From Anaerolineales bacterium UBA2200 (GTDB taxonomy: Bacteria > Chloroflexota > Anaerolineae > UBA2200), in assembly GCA_002327925.1 (NCBI GenBank), contig DCVA01000024.1, forward strand, positions 124,001 to 188,000: DNA of 64,000 nucleotides. The letters run 5' to 3'. The notes under the pieces were generated by a model. It ran no database searches, had not been told where the DNA came from, and saw nothing but the letters and a program-made list of their open reading frames with translations. This document shows positions 43,291 to 52,013 of this stretch, in pieces. Made by a program: the position numbers and the translations under genes. Positions within the stretch are counted from its first letter, which is position 1; the number at the start of each line of letters is the position of its first letter.

Positions 43291-44871
43291 ATGCAAGTCA
43301 TTGAGCTGAACGGCAGCGAGACCATCACAGTGATTCACAGTCTGCTTGAGCAGGCCGTACCGCCCCCGTACTCAGTCTCGACGCAGGCAAGGCGCGCCGA
43401 CGAAACCACAGGTGAGTCTGCCGGCGTTGCCTCTGATGAAGTGCTGCTCTACGTCCCCAAGGGCTGTGAAGCCCTGGAGAACAACTCTCTTAACCTCACC
43501 CTGTTGCGGCGTTGGGCTGACAATCTGGCCTTGCATCTTGCAGTCGTGATCGAACATCGCGAGACCCGCAAGCTGGCACGCGAAGCCGGTTTGCTGGTGG
43601 TCCACTCGGTCGAGCAAGCCCAGAGAAACGGCATCCGCTATCTGGACCGCCGCCGGCGCCGGCATCAGGGCCTTCCGCCCCGCCCCATCTCCACCATTCT
43701 GCAAGCGCGGCCCGCCCGCCCCAGCGGGGTGCAGGCTGGACACTCATCGCGCAGGATTGCTATCACGGTGGTTGCGTCCATCTCGTTGCTGGCATCATTC
43801 TTTGCTGTCGTGTTCTTCCTGATTCCCAGCGCCACCGTCACACTGGTTCCCAGAGGCGAGCCGGTCGAGGCGAGCATGGAGATTAGCGCAGTGGCCGGTC
43901 TGTCCGGGGTCAGCTACGAAACAGGACAGATTCCGGCACGCACGGTCAGCGTGGAGCGCGAAGGGTCTGACCGGATGGCGACCACAGGGCGAACCGAGGT
44001 TCCCGACGGCTACGCAGAGGGCAACGTGGTTTTCGCCAACAAGACCAACACGGGCATCACCATCGCCAAGGGCACCGTCGTTCGCACCAGTACAGGAAAC
44101 AACGTGCGCTTCTTCACTGTGGCCGATGCCGTGCTGCCAGGCGACCGCTACGCCACGGTCCGCGTGGGCATCCTGGCTGCAGAGCCCGGTCCGCGGGGCA
44201 ACGTATCGCCACTCAGCATCAACACAATCGAGGGTGAGCTTGCGGCCCAGGCTGAAGTGCTCAACGATGCCCGGACGACGGGTGGGTCCGTTCGTCGCAT
44301 GGGCGTAGTGGATTCGGCGGACGCCGTGGCTCTGCGCGCCCGACTCATGAAGCGTCTGCAAGAGGAAGCCTATAGCGAAATCACCAGCGGCCTGGCTCAG
44401 ACCGATTTCGTGGCCCCTGAGTCGCTCGCCCTCAGCGTGCTGGATGAGCGATTCGACCACAAGGTGGGGGACATGGCCGACGAGCTCGGCCTTGCGATGA
44501 AGGTGAAGGTCACTGGGCTCGCGGTCGACACGGCCTATGGCCGGATTCTTCTCCTGAGTTTGCTGGAGCAGCGCGCCAGCTCCGGCTACTGCCTGGTGGA
44601 AGATTCCGCCGTCTTCGGTGTGGCAGAGCAACTGGCCGCCAGCCCCGAGAGCGCACGATTCAATCTGGCCGTCCGGGCCACTGTCGCGCCGGTCATCGAC
44701 CCGCAGAACGCTGGGCGCTCCATCACAGGCAAGACCATTGCCGACGCCCAGCAGCATCTCATGCAGCAGTTTCGCCTGGCGAAAACACCGGAGATCGACC
44801 TGTTGAACAGCCCACTGGGCCGACTGCCCTGGTGGTCGCAGCGCATCCGGGTTATTGTGAGTGCCAAGTAG
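43291..44871 (+). CDS. Single-span membrane protein with baseplate-J-like extracellular region
   Basis: About 526 residues from the ATG at 43291. The N-terminal 145 residues are cytoplasmic and hydrophilic; a hydrophobic segment (about 150-178) is followed by a long beta-rich extracytoplasmic part with VPDGYAEGNVVFANKT and EPGPRGNVSPLSINTIEG, a pattern seen in Baseplate_J-like proteins of Chloroflexota. It lies in an alaS-ruvX-mltG run with no phage genes, so a phage tail role is unlikely. The function is unknown; a cell-envelope role is inferred from topology. Confidence 0.65.
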   Translation: MQVIELNGSETITVIHSLLEQAVPPPYSVSTQARRADETTGESAGVASDEVLLYVPKGCEALENNSLNLTLLRRWADNLALHLAVVIEHRETRKLAREAGLLVVHSVEQAQRNGIRYLDRRRRRHQGLPPRPISTILQARPARPSGVQAGHSSRRIAITVVASISLLASFFAVVFFLIPSATVTLVPRGEPVEASMEISAVAGLSGVSYETGQIPARTVSVEREGSDRMATTGRTEVPDGYAEGNVVFANKTNTGITIAKGTVVRTSTGNNVRFFTVADAVLPGDRYATVRVGILAAEPGPRGNVSPLSINTIEGELAAQAEVLNDARTTGGSVRRMGVVDSADAVALRARLMKRLQEEAYSEITSGLAQTDFVAPESLALSVLDERFDHKVGDMADELGLAMKVKVTGLAVDTAYGRILLLSLLEQRASSGYCLVEDSAVFGVAEQLAASPESARFNLAVRATVAPVIDPQNAGRSITGKTIADAQQHLMQQFRLAKTPEIDLLNSPLGRLPWWSQRIRVIVSAK

Positions 44872-45306
44872 ATGATGCGTTTCCTCGGACTTGACGTCGG
44901 AGAGAGGCGAACCGGTGTGGCTCTGTCCGATCCAACCGGATGGCTCGCTTCACCCCTGACAGTGCTCAGATGCACAGACCGTGATGCCGAGCTCCTGGCC
45001 GTGACGGACCTGGTGCAGAAGCACCAGGTCGGCACCATTGTGGTTGGGGACCCCCAATCGCTCGACGGCTCGATCGGCCCACAGTCCAGACGAGTAAGGC
45101 AATACGTGAGCAGACTGCAACAGAAGGTTCCTCACGTATCGATAGTGCTGTACGACGAGCGGTTGTCGACCCTGCACGCCCAACGTCTATTGCATGAGAG
45201 CGGGCGTCGCGCCTCGCGTGAGGTGATCGACGCGGCGGCGGCAGCGGTCATTCTACAAAGCTACCTGGACGCTCGGCAGGCTCACCCTGCCGAGGCATTG
45301 ATTTGA
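44872..45306 (+). CDS. ruvX: Putative pre-16S rRNA nuclease / Holliday junction resolvase (YqgF)
   Basis: A 144-residue RNase H-like protein. The first acidic motif is FLGLDVGERRTGVALSD, followed by IVVGDPQSLDG, YDERLST and the late Asp in VIDAAAAAVIL. YqgF trims the 5' end of 16S rRNA precursors. Its start abuts the stop of the preceding gene. Confidence 0.92.
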   Translation: MMRFLGLDVGERRTGVALSDPTGWLASPLTVLRCTDRDAELLAVTDLVQKHQVGTIVVGDPQSLDGSIGPQSRRVRQYVSRLQQKVPHVSIVLYDERLSTLHAQRLLHESGRRASREVIDAAAAAVILQSYLDARQAHPAEALI

Positions 45307-45326
45307 CGACACGAGGGAGGCCATCG

Positions 45327-46469
45327 TTGAAGGGGACCAAGCACGCGGGTGGTCGAATTCTGCTGTTCCTTGCTGCCCTGGCGGTCATACTTGGAGTCGC
45401 TGCCGGCATCGTCTACTTCTTTGTGCAGCAGATAAGAGCCTCTGCTCTTCAGCCTGGCACTCAGGTAGACCTTTCGTCACTCGAACGCACGGTGCTGGGC
45501 ATCTATCTGAACTTGAGGCGCGACGATATCGAGACGCCACCGCCTGGAGATGGTGCATCGGTTGCCGTGTCGGTCCTGCCAGGAGAGAACGCAGCTACCA
45601 TCGCGGCACGATTGGAGCGATTGGGAATCATTGGCGATGCGGAGCTGTTCCGCCTCTTGCTGCGCTACTGGGGCCTCGACCAGAATCTGGAGGCTGGCGA
45701 CTACTCGCTGCGCGATAATATGCCGATGTCCGAGGTAGTCTTGCAGCTCAGGCACGGTCGGCTGCTGGCCAGAACGGTCACCATACGAGAAGGACTGCGT
45801 GCTGAGGAGATGGCCCATTACCTCGCCAGCGAAGGTTGGGTAGACCAGGAGCAGTTCATCGGCCTGGTGCGTGACGACGCTTTCCATTACGACTTTCTAC
45901 GTGATCGCCCCGCCTCCGCACCCGCAACACTGGAGGGCTTCCTGTTTCCCGATACCTACGAGTTCTCGGTCAGCATCTCGGCTACGTTGCTGATCGATAC
46001 GATGCTAAAGAACTTTGACCGCCGCGTGACGATCGAGATGCGCCAGCAGGCCCTCGACAACGGACTCACGCTTTTCGAGGCTCTGACAATCGCCTCCATC
46101 GTGGAGCGTGAGGCAGTGGTCGCCGAAGAGCGACCCGTCATTGCCAGCGTATACCTCAACCGGCTGCGCCGCGGCATCTATCTGGAAGCTGACCCAACGG
46201 TGCAGTATGGCAAGGGATACGACGTGGCCTCTGGCCGCTGGTGGCCGCAACTGACCGCGGGGGACCTGCGCACGGTTGACTCACCATTCAACACATACAT
46301 ACACCCAGGGCTTCCGCCCGGGCCGATCTGCAGTCCTGGTCTTGCTTCGATCCAGGCGGTGCTCCAACCTGCGCAGACGGACTATCTCTTCTTCGTGGCC
46401 AAGGGGGACGGTTCTCACGCGTTTGCGGAGACATTCGAGGAGCACCTGGAAAACCAGGCCAGGTACTAG
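45327..46469 (+). CDS. mltG: Endolytic murein transglycosylase
   Basis: About 380 residues from TTG 45327, which follows GGGAGG; a longer form from TTG 45303 overlaps ruvX. One N-terminal membrane helix anchors it, followed by a LysM-like part and the YceG domain with catalytic Glu in IASIVEREA and the PTVQYGKGYD and YIHPGLPPGPICSPG motifs. It cuts nascent glycan strands outside the membrane. The conserved order with ruvX supports the call. Confidence 0.92.
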   Translation: MKGTKHAGGRILLFLAALAVILGVAAGIVYFFVQQIRASALQPGTQVDLSSLERTVLGIYLNLRRDDIETPPPGDGASVAVSVLPGENAATIAARLERLGIIGDAELFRLLLRYWGLDQNLEAGDYSLRDNMPMSEVVLQLRHGRLLARTVTIREGLRAEEMAHYLASEGWVDQEQFIGLVRDDAFHYDFLRDRPASAPATLEGFLFPDTYEFSVSISATLLIDTMLKNFDRRVTIEMRQQALDNGLTLFEALTIASIVEREAVVAEERPVIASVYLNRLRRGIYLEADPTVQYGKGYDVASGRWWPQLTAGDLRTVDSPFNTYIHPGLPPGPICSPGLASIQAVLQPAQTDYLFFVAKGDGSHAFAETFEEHLENQARY

Positions 46470-46576
46470 CCAGGCTGCGATCTACGGCTCCGAGCTGCGA
46501 GCCCCTGCCGACGCCGGGCAACTAGGCCCGGAACCCACGTCTGGGACCTTGCAGACTGGGGTGGCGCCCTCACCTT

Positions 46577-47044
46577 CTAGGGGAGGCCGGCGGCCACCTT
46601 TTCGACCGCAAGGTGCACGCTTTCCTCTGGGCTTACCTTGATGCGCACATCCAGGAAGCGGCCCTTCTCGTCGATCACAAAATGGCTGCGCACGATGCCC
46701 ATGTAGGTCTTGCCATATAGCTTCTTCTCGCCCCACGCGCCATACGTTTCGGCCACCGCGTGATCCGGGTCGGACAGAAGCACAAAGGGCAGTTTGTTCT
46801 TCGCACGGAAACTGGCCAGCGCCTTGCCGGAATCGGGGCTCACGCCAATGACAACGGCGTTGGCCTCCGCGATACGCTCGGATTCATCACGGAATCCGTT
46901 GGCCTGAATCGTTCAGCCCGAGGTCCCCGCTTTGGGGAAGAAATACAGAATCACCTTCTTGCCCCTAAAGCGGGAAAGCTTGACCTTCTCGCCGCTATCG
47001 GACAGGAGCTCGAAAACGGGCGCCAGTTCGCCGATCTTTGGCAT
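46577..47044 (-). CDS. Selenocysteine-containing peroxiredoxin (Bcp/AhpC-TSA type) with in-frame TGA
   Basis: From the ATG at 47044 (GAGGAGGAG upstream) the leftward frame reads a 155-residue thioredoxin-fold protein interrupted only by TGA at 46915-46913, codon 44. The context is PKAGTSG-TGA-TIQANGFRDES; in Bcp-like peroxiredoxins this position is the peroxidatic Cys of the PxxxTxxC motif. After the TGA the frame continues to the normal C-terminus. A 7-bp stem with 6-base loop follows 14 bases after the TGA, as a bacterial SECIS requires. No other Cys is present, so it would be a 1-Sec enzyme reducing peroxides with an external thiol. Ordinary calling would give only the 88-residue piece from 46843. 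It probably shares a transcript with the gene at 47099. A nonsense mutation is the alternative, but its exact position makes that unlikely. Confidence 0.82.
46879..46898 (-). promoter_or_regulatory. Putative bacterial SECIS hairpin
   Basis: On the minus strand CGGATTC-CGTGAT-GAATCCG forms a perfect 7-bp stem with a 6-base loop whose second base is G. The loop begins 21 bases after the TGA codon. Known bacterial SECIS elements have an apical loop 16-37 bases downstream with a G in the first two positions, which fits. Confidence 0.75.
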
Positions 47045-47098
47045 GGTCTCCTCCTCTGTGACGGGATGACAAACGCCAGACGTCTCCGTCGCAAATGG

Positions 47099-48235
47099 CT
47101 ATGCAGGCATCGTGTACACGCGATATCGCTTGTAGTCCTCTGCGCCAAAGTGGCTTGTCAGTGTCGTCAGCTTGTCATTGTCTTCTGCCTGAAGCGACAG
47201 GTCCACCCAGCGGTAACCTCGCGGCTGCGCCGCCTTGATCAGGCCCAACAGGAGCAGCGCCTCGATGCCCCGGCCCTGCAGCTCTTCGACAACCCCCGCA
47301 ACCTTCAGGCTGAGCACGTTGATGCGCTTCATATGCCACCACGCCAGCAGCTTGCGTGGCGCATCAAGCCGGCCGTTCAGGTGAATGAGCACCTGATTCA
47401 TGTCTGGAAAGCCTAGCACGCAGCCGACGGTCCTTCCCTCACGCTCGGTAAACAGAACAAACTCGGGGTCGATGAAAGGGCGCACCTCGTCGGCGAAGGC
47501 GTTGAACTCTGCATCCGTCCAGGGTACGTGGTCTGGCAGCAGGCCGATGGTAGCGTCGTACAGCTCGCGGGCCCTCTGTACCTCGGCATCCCAATTGACC
47601 ATCTGTGCCTGGCGCACCAGGAAATCACTGCGGCGTTCGGCAACCTTCTCCAGGCGTGACAGCCGGGGAGGAAGCTCGCCATTCGGACCGATGATATCCG
47701 ACACGAACAAGCGCCGGCAGAAATCGTCGGCGTACTTGGTGAGCCCGAAACGGGAGACGAACTCGTGGTAGTACGCCGGCGAATGCCCGCACATCATGGG
47801 TGGCGGGCAGTCCGCCCCTTCGACCAGAATGCCTCTCTCCCGGTCACGGTGAAAGTTGATCGGTCCCCGGAGCTCGCTCATACCACGCTCACGCACCCAC
47901 CCAAGCGCCGTGTCCAGAAGGGCTTCAGCGGCTTCATAGTCCTGCAGCACCTCGAAGAAGCCAAAAAAGCCCACCTTGCACTTTAGGAATTCATTGAACC
48001 GGCGGTCGATGAACGCAGCGATGGTGCCGACCGGCCGATCTCCGCGTCGGGCCACAAACATCGCCACGTCCGCCTGCCGAAAGAACGTGTTCCGCTTGGG
48101 GTCGAGGAACTTGTCGCGATCCTTGCGGATCGGCGGCACCCAGTTCCTGTCGCCGTGATATACGGTCCACGGGAAGAGGACCATCACCTGCCGATCACGC
48201 TCATCTTCAACCGCACAGATCTTGAGATTCGACAT
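47099..48235 (-). CDS. GNAT-like N-acetyltransferase-family conserved protein
   Basis: About 378 residues from ATG 48235 (AGAAGG upstream); the frame extends to a GTG at 48418, but that part crosses the divergent promoter region. Segments such as KVGFFGFFEVLQDYEAAEALLDTA and LRGPINFH are typical of a widespread uncharacterised acetyltransferase-like family. The C-terminal part is a second GNAT-like fold (GRGIEALLLLGLIKAAQPRG). The substrate is unknown. It precedes the selenocysteine peroxiredoxin by 54 bases on the same strand. Confidence 0.75.
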   Translation of the reverse strand: MSNLKICAVEDERDRQVMVLFPWTVYHGDRNWVPPIRKDRDKFLDPKRNTFFRQADVAMFVARRGDRPVGTIAAFIDRRFNEFLKCKVGFFGFFEVLQDYEAAEALLDTALGWVRERGMSELRGPINFHRDRERGILVEGADCPPPMMCGHSPAYYHEFVSRFGLTKYADDFCRRLFVSDIIGPNGELPPRLSRLEKVAERRSDFLVRQAQMVNWDAEVQRARELYDATIGLLPDHVPWTDAEFNAFADEVRPFIDPEFVLFTEREGRTVGCVLGFPDMNQVLIHLNGRLDAPRKLLAWWHMKRINVLSLKVAGVVEELQGRGIEALLLLGLIKAAQPRGYRWVDLSLQAEDNDKLTTLTSHFGAEDYKRYRVYTMPA

Positions 48236-48311
48236 TGGATTGCCTTCTGCACCCAGGGTGATCGTCATTATAGGGAACAAGGCCACTAGCTCCAAGCACA
48301 CGGTCACCGGA

Positions 48312-48340
48312 TTGCGCGCCTGTCCAGGTTGTGCTAGAAT
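48312..48340 (+). promoter_or_regulatory. Promoter of the Na/Pi cotransporter gene
   Basis: -35 TTGCGC (48312-48317), 17-base spacer, -10 TAGAAT (48335-48340). The ATG follows about 80 bases later with TAGGAGAAG upstream. Confidence 0.6.
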
Positions 48341-48418
48341 TGCCGCGCACCACCTGCGCTCGGTAGCCCACCGACAGGGGCCACGCACCACAGACAGGCA
48401 TCGATAGGAGAAGCGCAC

Positions 48419-50023
48419 ATGACCGTTGCCAACATCCTACAGATGCTGGGCGGCATGGCCGTCCTGCTGCTCGGGATTGACATGCTCAGTGTGGGCATGG
48501 AGCAGCTTGCCGGTAGACGAATCCAGACCTGGTTGGATCGCATGACCGACCGCCGGATCAAGGCAGCAGCGTTTGGCTTTGCTGCCACCACGGTGCTTCA
48601 AAGCAGCAGCCTGCTCATGGTGACCATGATCGGGCTGATCAACGCTCACCTGTTCACCCTTGAGCAGGCCGTCGGTGTGATGATGGGGCAGGAGATCGGC
48701 ACCACGCTCACCGGGCAGCTCATCGCTTTCGACGTGGGCAAGTACCTCTTTGCCTTGCTGGTCGCGGGCTACGCGATCCGCGCCTTCAAGGCGGAGAAGC
48801 AGTGGCAAGCGGCTGGAACGGCCATTCTGGGCGTGGGCATCATGTTCCTGGGCCTCGAGACAGTGAAATCCGGAGTTGCGTCGCTGGTGGACGAGCCGCA
48901 GGTGCGCTCCTGGCTCGCCGCGATGGGGGACACGCCGATCCTGGGCATCATCGGGGGGACGCTGCTTACCGCGCTAATCCAGAGCAGCTCCGCGACTTCC
49001 GGCCTGGCGATCGCCCTTGGCCTAGCCAATGCCATCACCCTCCCGGGAGCCATATCGTTGATCCTGGGCGCAAACATCGGTACGTGTGTCACGGGCTTTG
49101 TCGTCGCCCTGCGCTCGTCTCGCTCGTCCCGGCGTGCGTCAGTGGCGCAGATCGTAATCAACCTTTTCGGCGTCGCCCTCTTCTTCCCGTTCATCTCCCC
49201 CTTCGCCAGCTTGCTGGCCAGGACTTCTGGCAACCTGGGAAGACAAATTGCCAACGCCCACAGCATCTTTAACATCGCCGTGAGCCTCGTGCTGTTTCCA
49301 TTGGTTCCCCTTATCGTGCGCATCGCCAGGGCTCTGGTACCCGGCGACGATCGGGAACCACCTCGACTGACCCAGTTCCTGGACGACAACCTTCTGCAGG
49401 TTCCGCCCATAGCCCTGACTCAGGCTGCACGTGAGGTGGTGCGCATTGGCAAGCTGACCACCGAGATGGTCGAATGGAGCCGTGATGCCTTGCTGCGATG
49501 CGACGAGGCCAAGATTCAGGCGATTCTCAGGCGAGAGGATGAGCAGATCGATCCGCTCTGCCGCATCGTCGAGCAGTTCATCGACCGTTTGACTCGTGGT
49601 TCGCTCAGTGAGTCCGAGCGCCAGCGCTGTTTTCAGCTAAAGCATGTCATCACCGACATTGAGCGCGTCGCCGACATGACAGAGAACCTCGCCCAGGCGG
49701 GTCAGGAGCGGGCTCGCGACCAGGTTGGGTTCAGTTCCCAGGGAGAGTCCGAGGTGTCACACTTCCACTCGCTGGTCTGCGAGAACTGGGCTCTTGCTGT
49801 GCAGACGATTGCCAGCGAAGACAGGCTGTCGGCACAGCGAGTCAAGGAGGCCGAGGACGAAATCGATATCATGGAGAAGGAGCTGCGCGAGTCTCATCGC
49901 AAACGTCTCGAGGCCGGGATCTGCACGCCACAGGCCAACATTCTGTTCATCGAGACGCTGCGCAACCTGGAGCGCATCGGCGATCACGCCGACAATCTGG
50001 GCGTGAGCGTGCTGCGCACCTAG
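48419..50023 (+). CDS. Na+/phosphate cotransporter family protein with PhoU-like tail
   Basis: A 534-residue NptA/PNaS-type membrane protein. Two inverted repeats carry the QSSS signatures (VLQSSSLLM and LIQSSSATSG) and GTTLTG/GTCVTG turns. After about residue 330 a cytoplasmic helical PhoU-like domain follows (LKHVITDIERVADMTENLAQ and NLERIGDHADNLG). It imports phosphate with sodium, or may function in phosphate export/homeostasis as suggested for related PhoU-fused proteins. Confidence 0.9.
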   Translation: MTVANILQMLGGMAVLLLGIDMLSVGMEQLAGRRIQTWLDRMTDRRIKAAAFGFAATTVLQSSSLLMVTMIGLINAHLFTLEQAVGVMMGQEIGTTLTGQLIAFDVGKYLFALLVAGYAIRAFKAEKQWQAAGTAILGVGIMFLGLETVKSGVASLVDEPQVRSWLAAMGDTPILGIIGGTLLTALIQSSSATSGLAIALGLANAITLPGAISLILGANIGTCVTGFVVALRSSRSSRRASVAQIVINLFGVALFFPFISPFASLLARTSGNLGRQIANAHSIFNIAVSLVLFPLVPLIVRIARALVPGDDREPPRLTQFLDDNLLQVPPIALTQAAREVVRIGKLTTEMVEWSRDALLRCDEAKIQAILRREDEQIDPLCRIVEQFIDRLTRGSLSESERQRCFQLKHVITDIERVADMTENLAQAGQERARDQVGFSSQGESEVSHFHSLVCENWALAVQTIASEDRLSAQRVKEAEDEIDIMEKELRESHRKRLEAGICTPQANILFIETLRNLERIGDHADNLGVSVLRT

Positions 50024-50035
50024 CTGTGCCAGCCC

Positions 50036-50788
50036 TCAGCGGTGCTCCAGCACAGTCCCTTGCGCATCCACCTGACCGCGCCACGAAAAGCCATTCCCCG
50101 AGCCTGTGACGCCAACCTCATACACCACCTGTTCCTGATCGGCGAGATCATGCTCAACCAGGATGGACCAGCCTTCTGCCTCAAAACTGAAGGACTGGCG
50201 CCCTTGTGTGCCGGGCATGGAGGCCTTCTCTCCCAGCCAGACCAGTCCATCCGCAGGGGCCAGTGCTGGGTACACCTTCGCAAGATAGTCAAGGAGGATC
50301 TTGCGGGCGACCACAACGTCGACCGATACGTTGACATTGGACTCCAGGAGGCGAAGCGACTGATCCAGGCGGGCAGCCCAGTGGAGGCCGCTCTGCGCGT
50401 GATCCAGCTCCACCTCGTACTCCAGCACACCGGGCGAGAGCGTCAGGGCCGCCACGGTCATGGACCATCCGGCGCTGGCGAATTCATACGTGGTGACCTC
50501 ACTCACCCCCGGGGGAGTCGTATCGCGTCCGACCCAGGCCAGGTCCTCAGGCACGGGTACCGTCGGTGCCATCTCTCTGAGCAAGCCCAGCGCTGCCTGC
50601 CGGGCGGCGATGATGTCACTTCGAACCCCCGCCTCGGGCGTTGGCTCTGCCGTCGGCTGCAGCACCGGTGTGGCCGTAGGTACCGGAGTTGCCCGATACC
50701 GGTCGCATCCGACGCAGAAGGCCAGTACCAGGACGAGCAAAGCCGGAAGAATCAGTTGCCTGCTGCGCTTACTGAGGGCCCTGCACAT
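50036..50788 (-). CDS. Putative lipoprotein of unknown function
   Basis: About 250 residues. A signal peptide ends in a lipobox-like CVGC, followed by a Thr/Pro-rich spacer (ATPVPTATPVLQPTAEPTPE) like those of the binding proteins. The remainder contains two related stretches (EDLAWVGRD and DGLVWLGEK) that suggest an internal duplication of about 90 residues. The start is GTG 50797 or ATG 50788. It is convergent with the Na/Pi gene, 12 bases apart. No function is recognised. Confidence 0.7.
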   Translation of the reverse strand: MCRALSKRSRQLILPALLVLVLAFCVGCDRYRATPVPTATPVLQPTAEPTPEAGVRSDIIAARQAALGLLREMAPTVPVPEDLAWVGRDTTPPGVSEVTTYEFASAGWSMTVAALTLSPGVLEYEVELDHAQSGLHWAARLDQSLRLLESNVNVSVDVVVARKILLDYLAKVYPALAPADGLVWLGEKASMPGTQGRQSFSFEAEGWSILVEHDLADQEQVVYEVGVTGSGNGFSWRGQVDAQGTVLEHR

Positions 50789-51331
50789 GATTTCCACTTC
50801 CTCCCGAACGGCGGGGCGACGCCAGCCGCGTTATTCGGTCAGTCTACCACACCTGGGCGCAAAGTCCAAGGAGGCGAGTCGTGCGCTACCCGCAACTAAT
50901 CGAAGACAGCCACGTCATCATCAGCGTACCAGTAATGCTGATGGGGATACGGTGCACCGAGCCACACACGGGGTTTCTGAAACCCATCGGCGAAATGCGG
51001 ATTGCATGAACAATTCACCACCTCCTGCCCTGCCGAATACTGGCCTGAGTTGGACAAACATTCGGTTCGTCGTATAATGAATGGACTGTAATGTTTCAGG
51101 TGCCGTTCTTTCACATTTCGTTCATGTTCTGGTGATAGCATTGTGTCACAATCGTAGCTTTATGGTAACGGAATGGTTGCTAACAAGGGAAGCGGCTGGG
51201 GAATACCTGGCGGACTCAGCGAGCGACAGGACACAGCCCCGGTACCGATTGATATCCCGGGCCAGCGCCAACATTGCTGGCCAACACAGACTCGCTGGAC
51301 AGGACTGCTAAAGAAAGGAGGTGAATCAGAC
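50789..51331. other. Non-coding region upstream of the Flp pilin
   Basis: About 540 bases without a supportable gene. A/T-richer stretches lie between 51000 and 51180. It contains the flp promoter listed separately and an approximately 250-base leader before the pilin gene. Confidence 0.6.
51050..51078 (+). promoter_or_regulatory. Promoter of the Flp pilin gene
   Basis: -35 TTGGAC (51050-51055), 17-base spacer, consensus -10 TATAAT (51073-51078). It is the best -10 match near the Tad locus. Confidence 0.75.
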
Positions 51332-51511
51332 ATGTTGACAAGAATGATGCAGTGGCTTCGCCGGCAGAAGGGTCAGGATCTGACCGAATACGCTCTGATC
51401 ATTGCGCTGATCGTGATTCTCGCTGTCGTCGCCGTTCAGGCGCTCGGGGGCAGCATCCAATCTGTTCTGCAGAACATCGCGGATACGCTCTCTGGAGCCC
51501 TTGGCGGCTGA
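51332..51511 (+). CDS. flp: Flp-family type IVb pilin
   Basis: A 59-residue prepilin with an excellent ribosome site (AAAGGAGGTG). The prepilin peptidase site is G14/Q15, with Glu at +5 and Tyr at +6 (QDLTEYALIIALIVIL), the Flp hallmark. The hydrophobic helix continues to about residue 40. It is the major subunit of the Tad pilus whose machinery is encoded downstream. The upstream extension of the frame is non-coding leader. Confidence 0.95.
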   Translation: MLTRMMQWLRRQKGQDLTEYALIIALIVILAVVAVQALGGSIQSVLQNIADTLSGALGG

Positions 51512-51547
51512 TCGTAGGTAAGCCCATCACTGAAGCGAACTGGACAC

Positions 51548-51586
51548 GAGGGGCAGAGCACACGGTCAGGTCGTCCTCTGCCCCTC
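51548..51586 (+). terminator. Attenuating terminator after flp
   Basis: An 11-bp stem GAGGGGCAGAG/CTCTGCCCCTC is followed by CCCTCTCT. It likely limits read-through so that the pilin is made in excess of the assembly proteins. Confidence 0.6.
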
Positions 51587-51628
51587 CCCTCTCTACGCTG
51601 GCCCTCACGGCCCTGGAGTACAGTTAGG

Positions 51629-52012
51629 GTGAACGACCGCCAATGCGAGGTAGGTCAGTCCCTCGTCGAGTTCGCCGTATCCGTCGCGCTGCTGATACTT
51701 GTTTTTCTCGGGGCGTTCGACCTGGGCCGGGCCTTCAACACCTACATTATTGTCACCAATGCCGCTCGCGAAGGGGCATATTTCGGAGCCATGCACCCGG
51801 AGCAGGCGGCTGGCGTCTGCGCCCGCGCCGTCGCTGAGGCCGCCGGCTCGGGCATCTCTCTGACCTGCGCCGATGTCGCCATATCGACCTCAGGATTGAA
51901 GGGGGACCCGATCACAGTCAGCGTGATCCACGATTTTCGCTTGTTCAGCGGCGTGGTGCCCGGGGTCCAGACCATCCGTCTGCGGGGCACTGCCGAGATG
52001 GTGGTCTACTGA
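51629..52012 (+). CDS. tadE: TadE-like minor pseudopilin 1
   Basis: A 127-residue protein starting at GTG 51629. A prepilin site G9/Q10 with Glu at +5 (QSLVEFAVSV) precedes one hydrophobic helix, and NAAREGAYFGAM is a TadE signature. It is processed by the prepilin peptidase and helps pilus initiation. Two Cys in the C-terminal part could form a disulfide. Confidence 0.88.
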   Translation: MNDRQCEVGQSLVEFAVSVALLILVFLGAFDLGRAFNTYIIVTNAAREGAYFGAMHPEQAAGVCARAVAEAAGSGISLTCADVAISTSGLKGDPITVSVIHDFRLFSGVVPGVQTIRLRGTAEMVVY

Positions 52013-52013
52013 G

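Noticed and set aside
46577..46843. An 88-residue stand-alone peroxiredoxin fragment starting at an internal GTG
   Set aside because: It lacks the active site and has no ribosome site at the GTG. The upstream sequence in the same frame codes a perfect peroxiredoxin N-terminus, so read-through of TGA is the better model.
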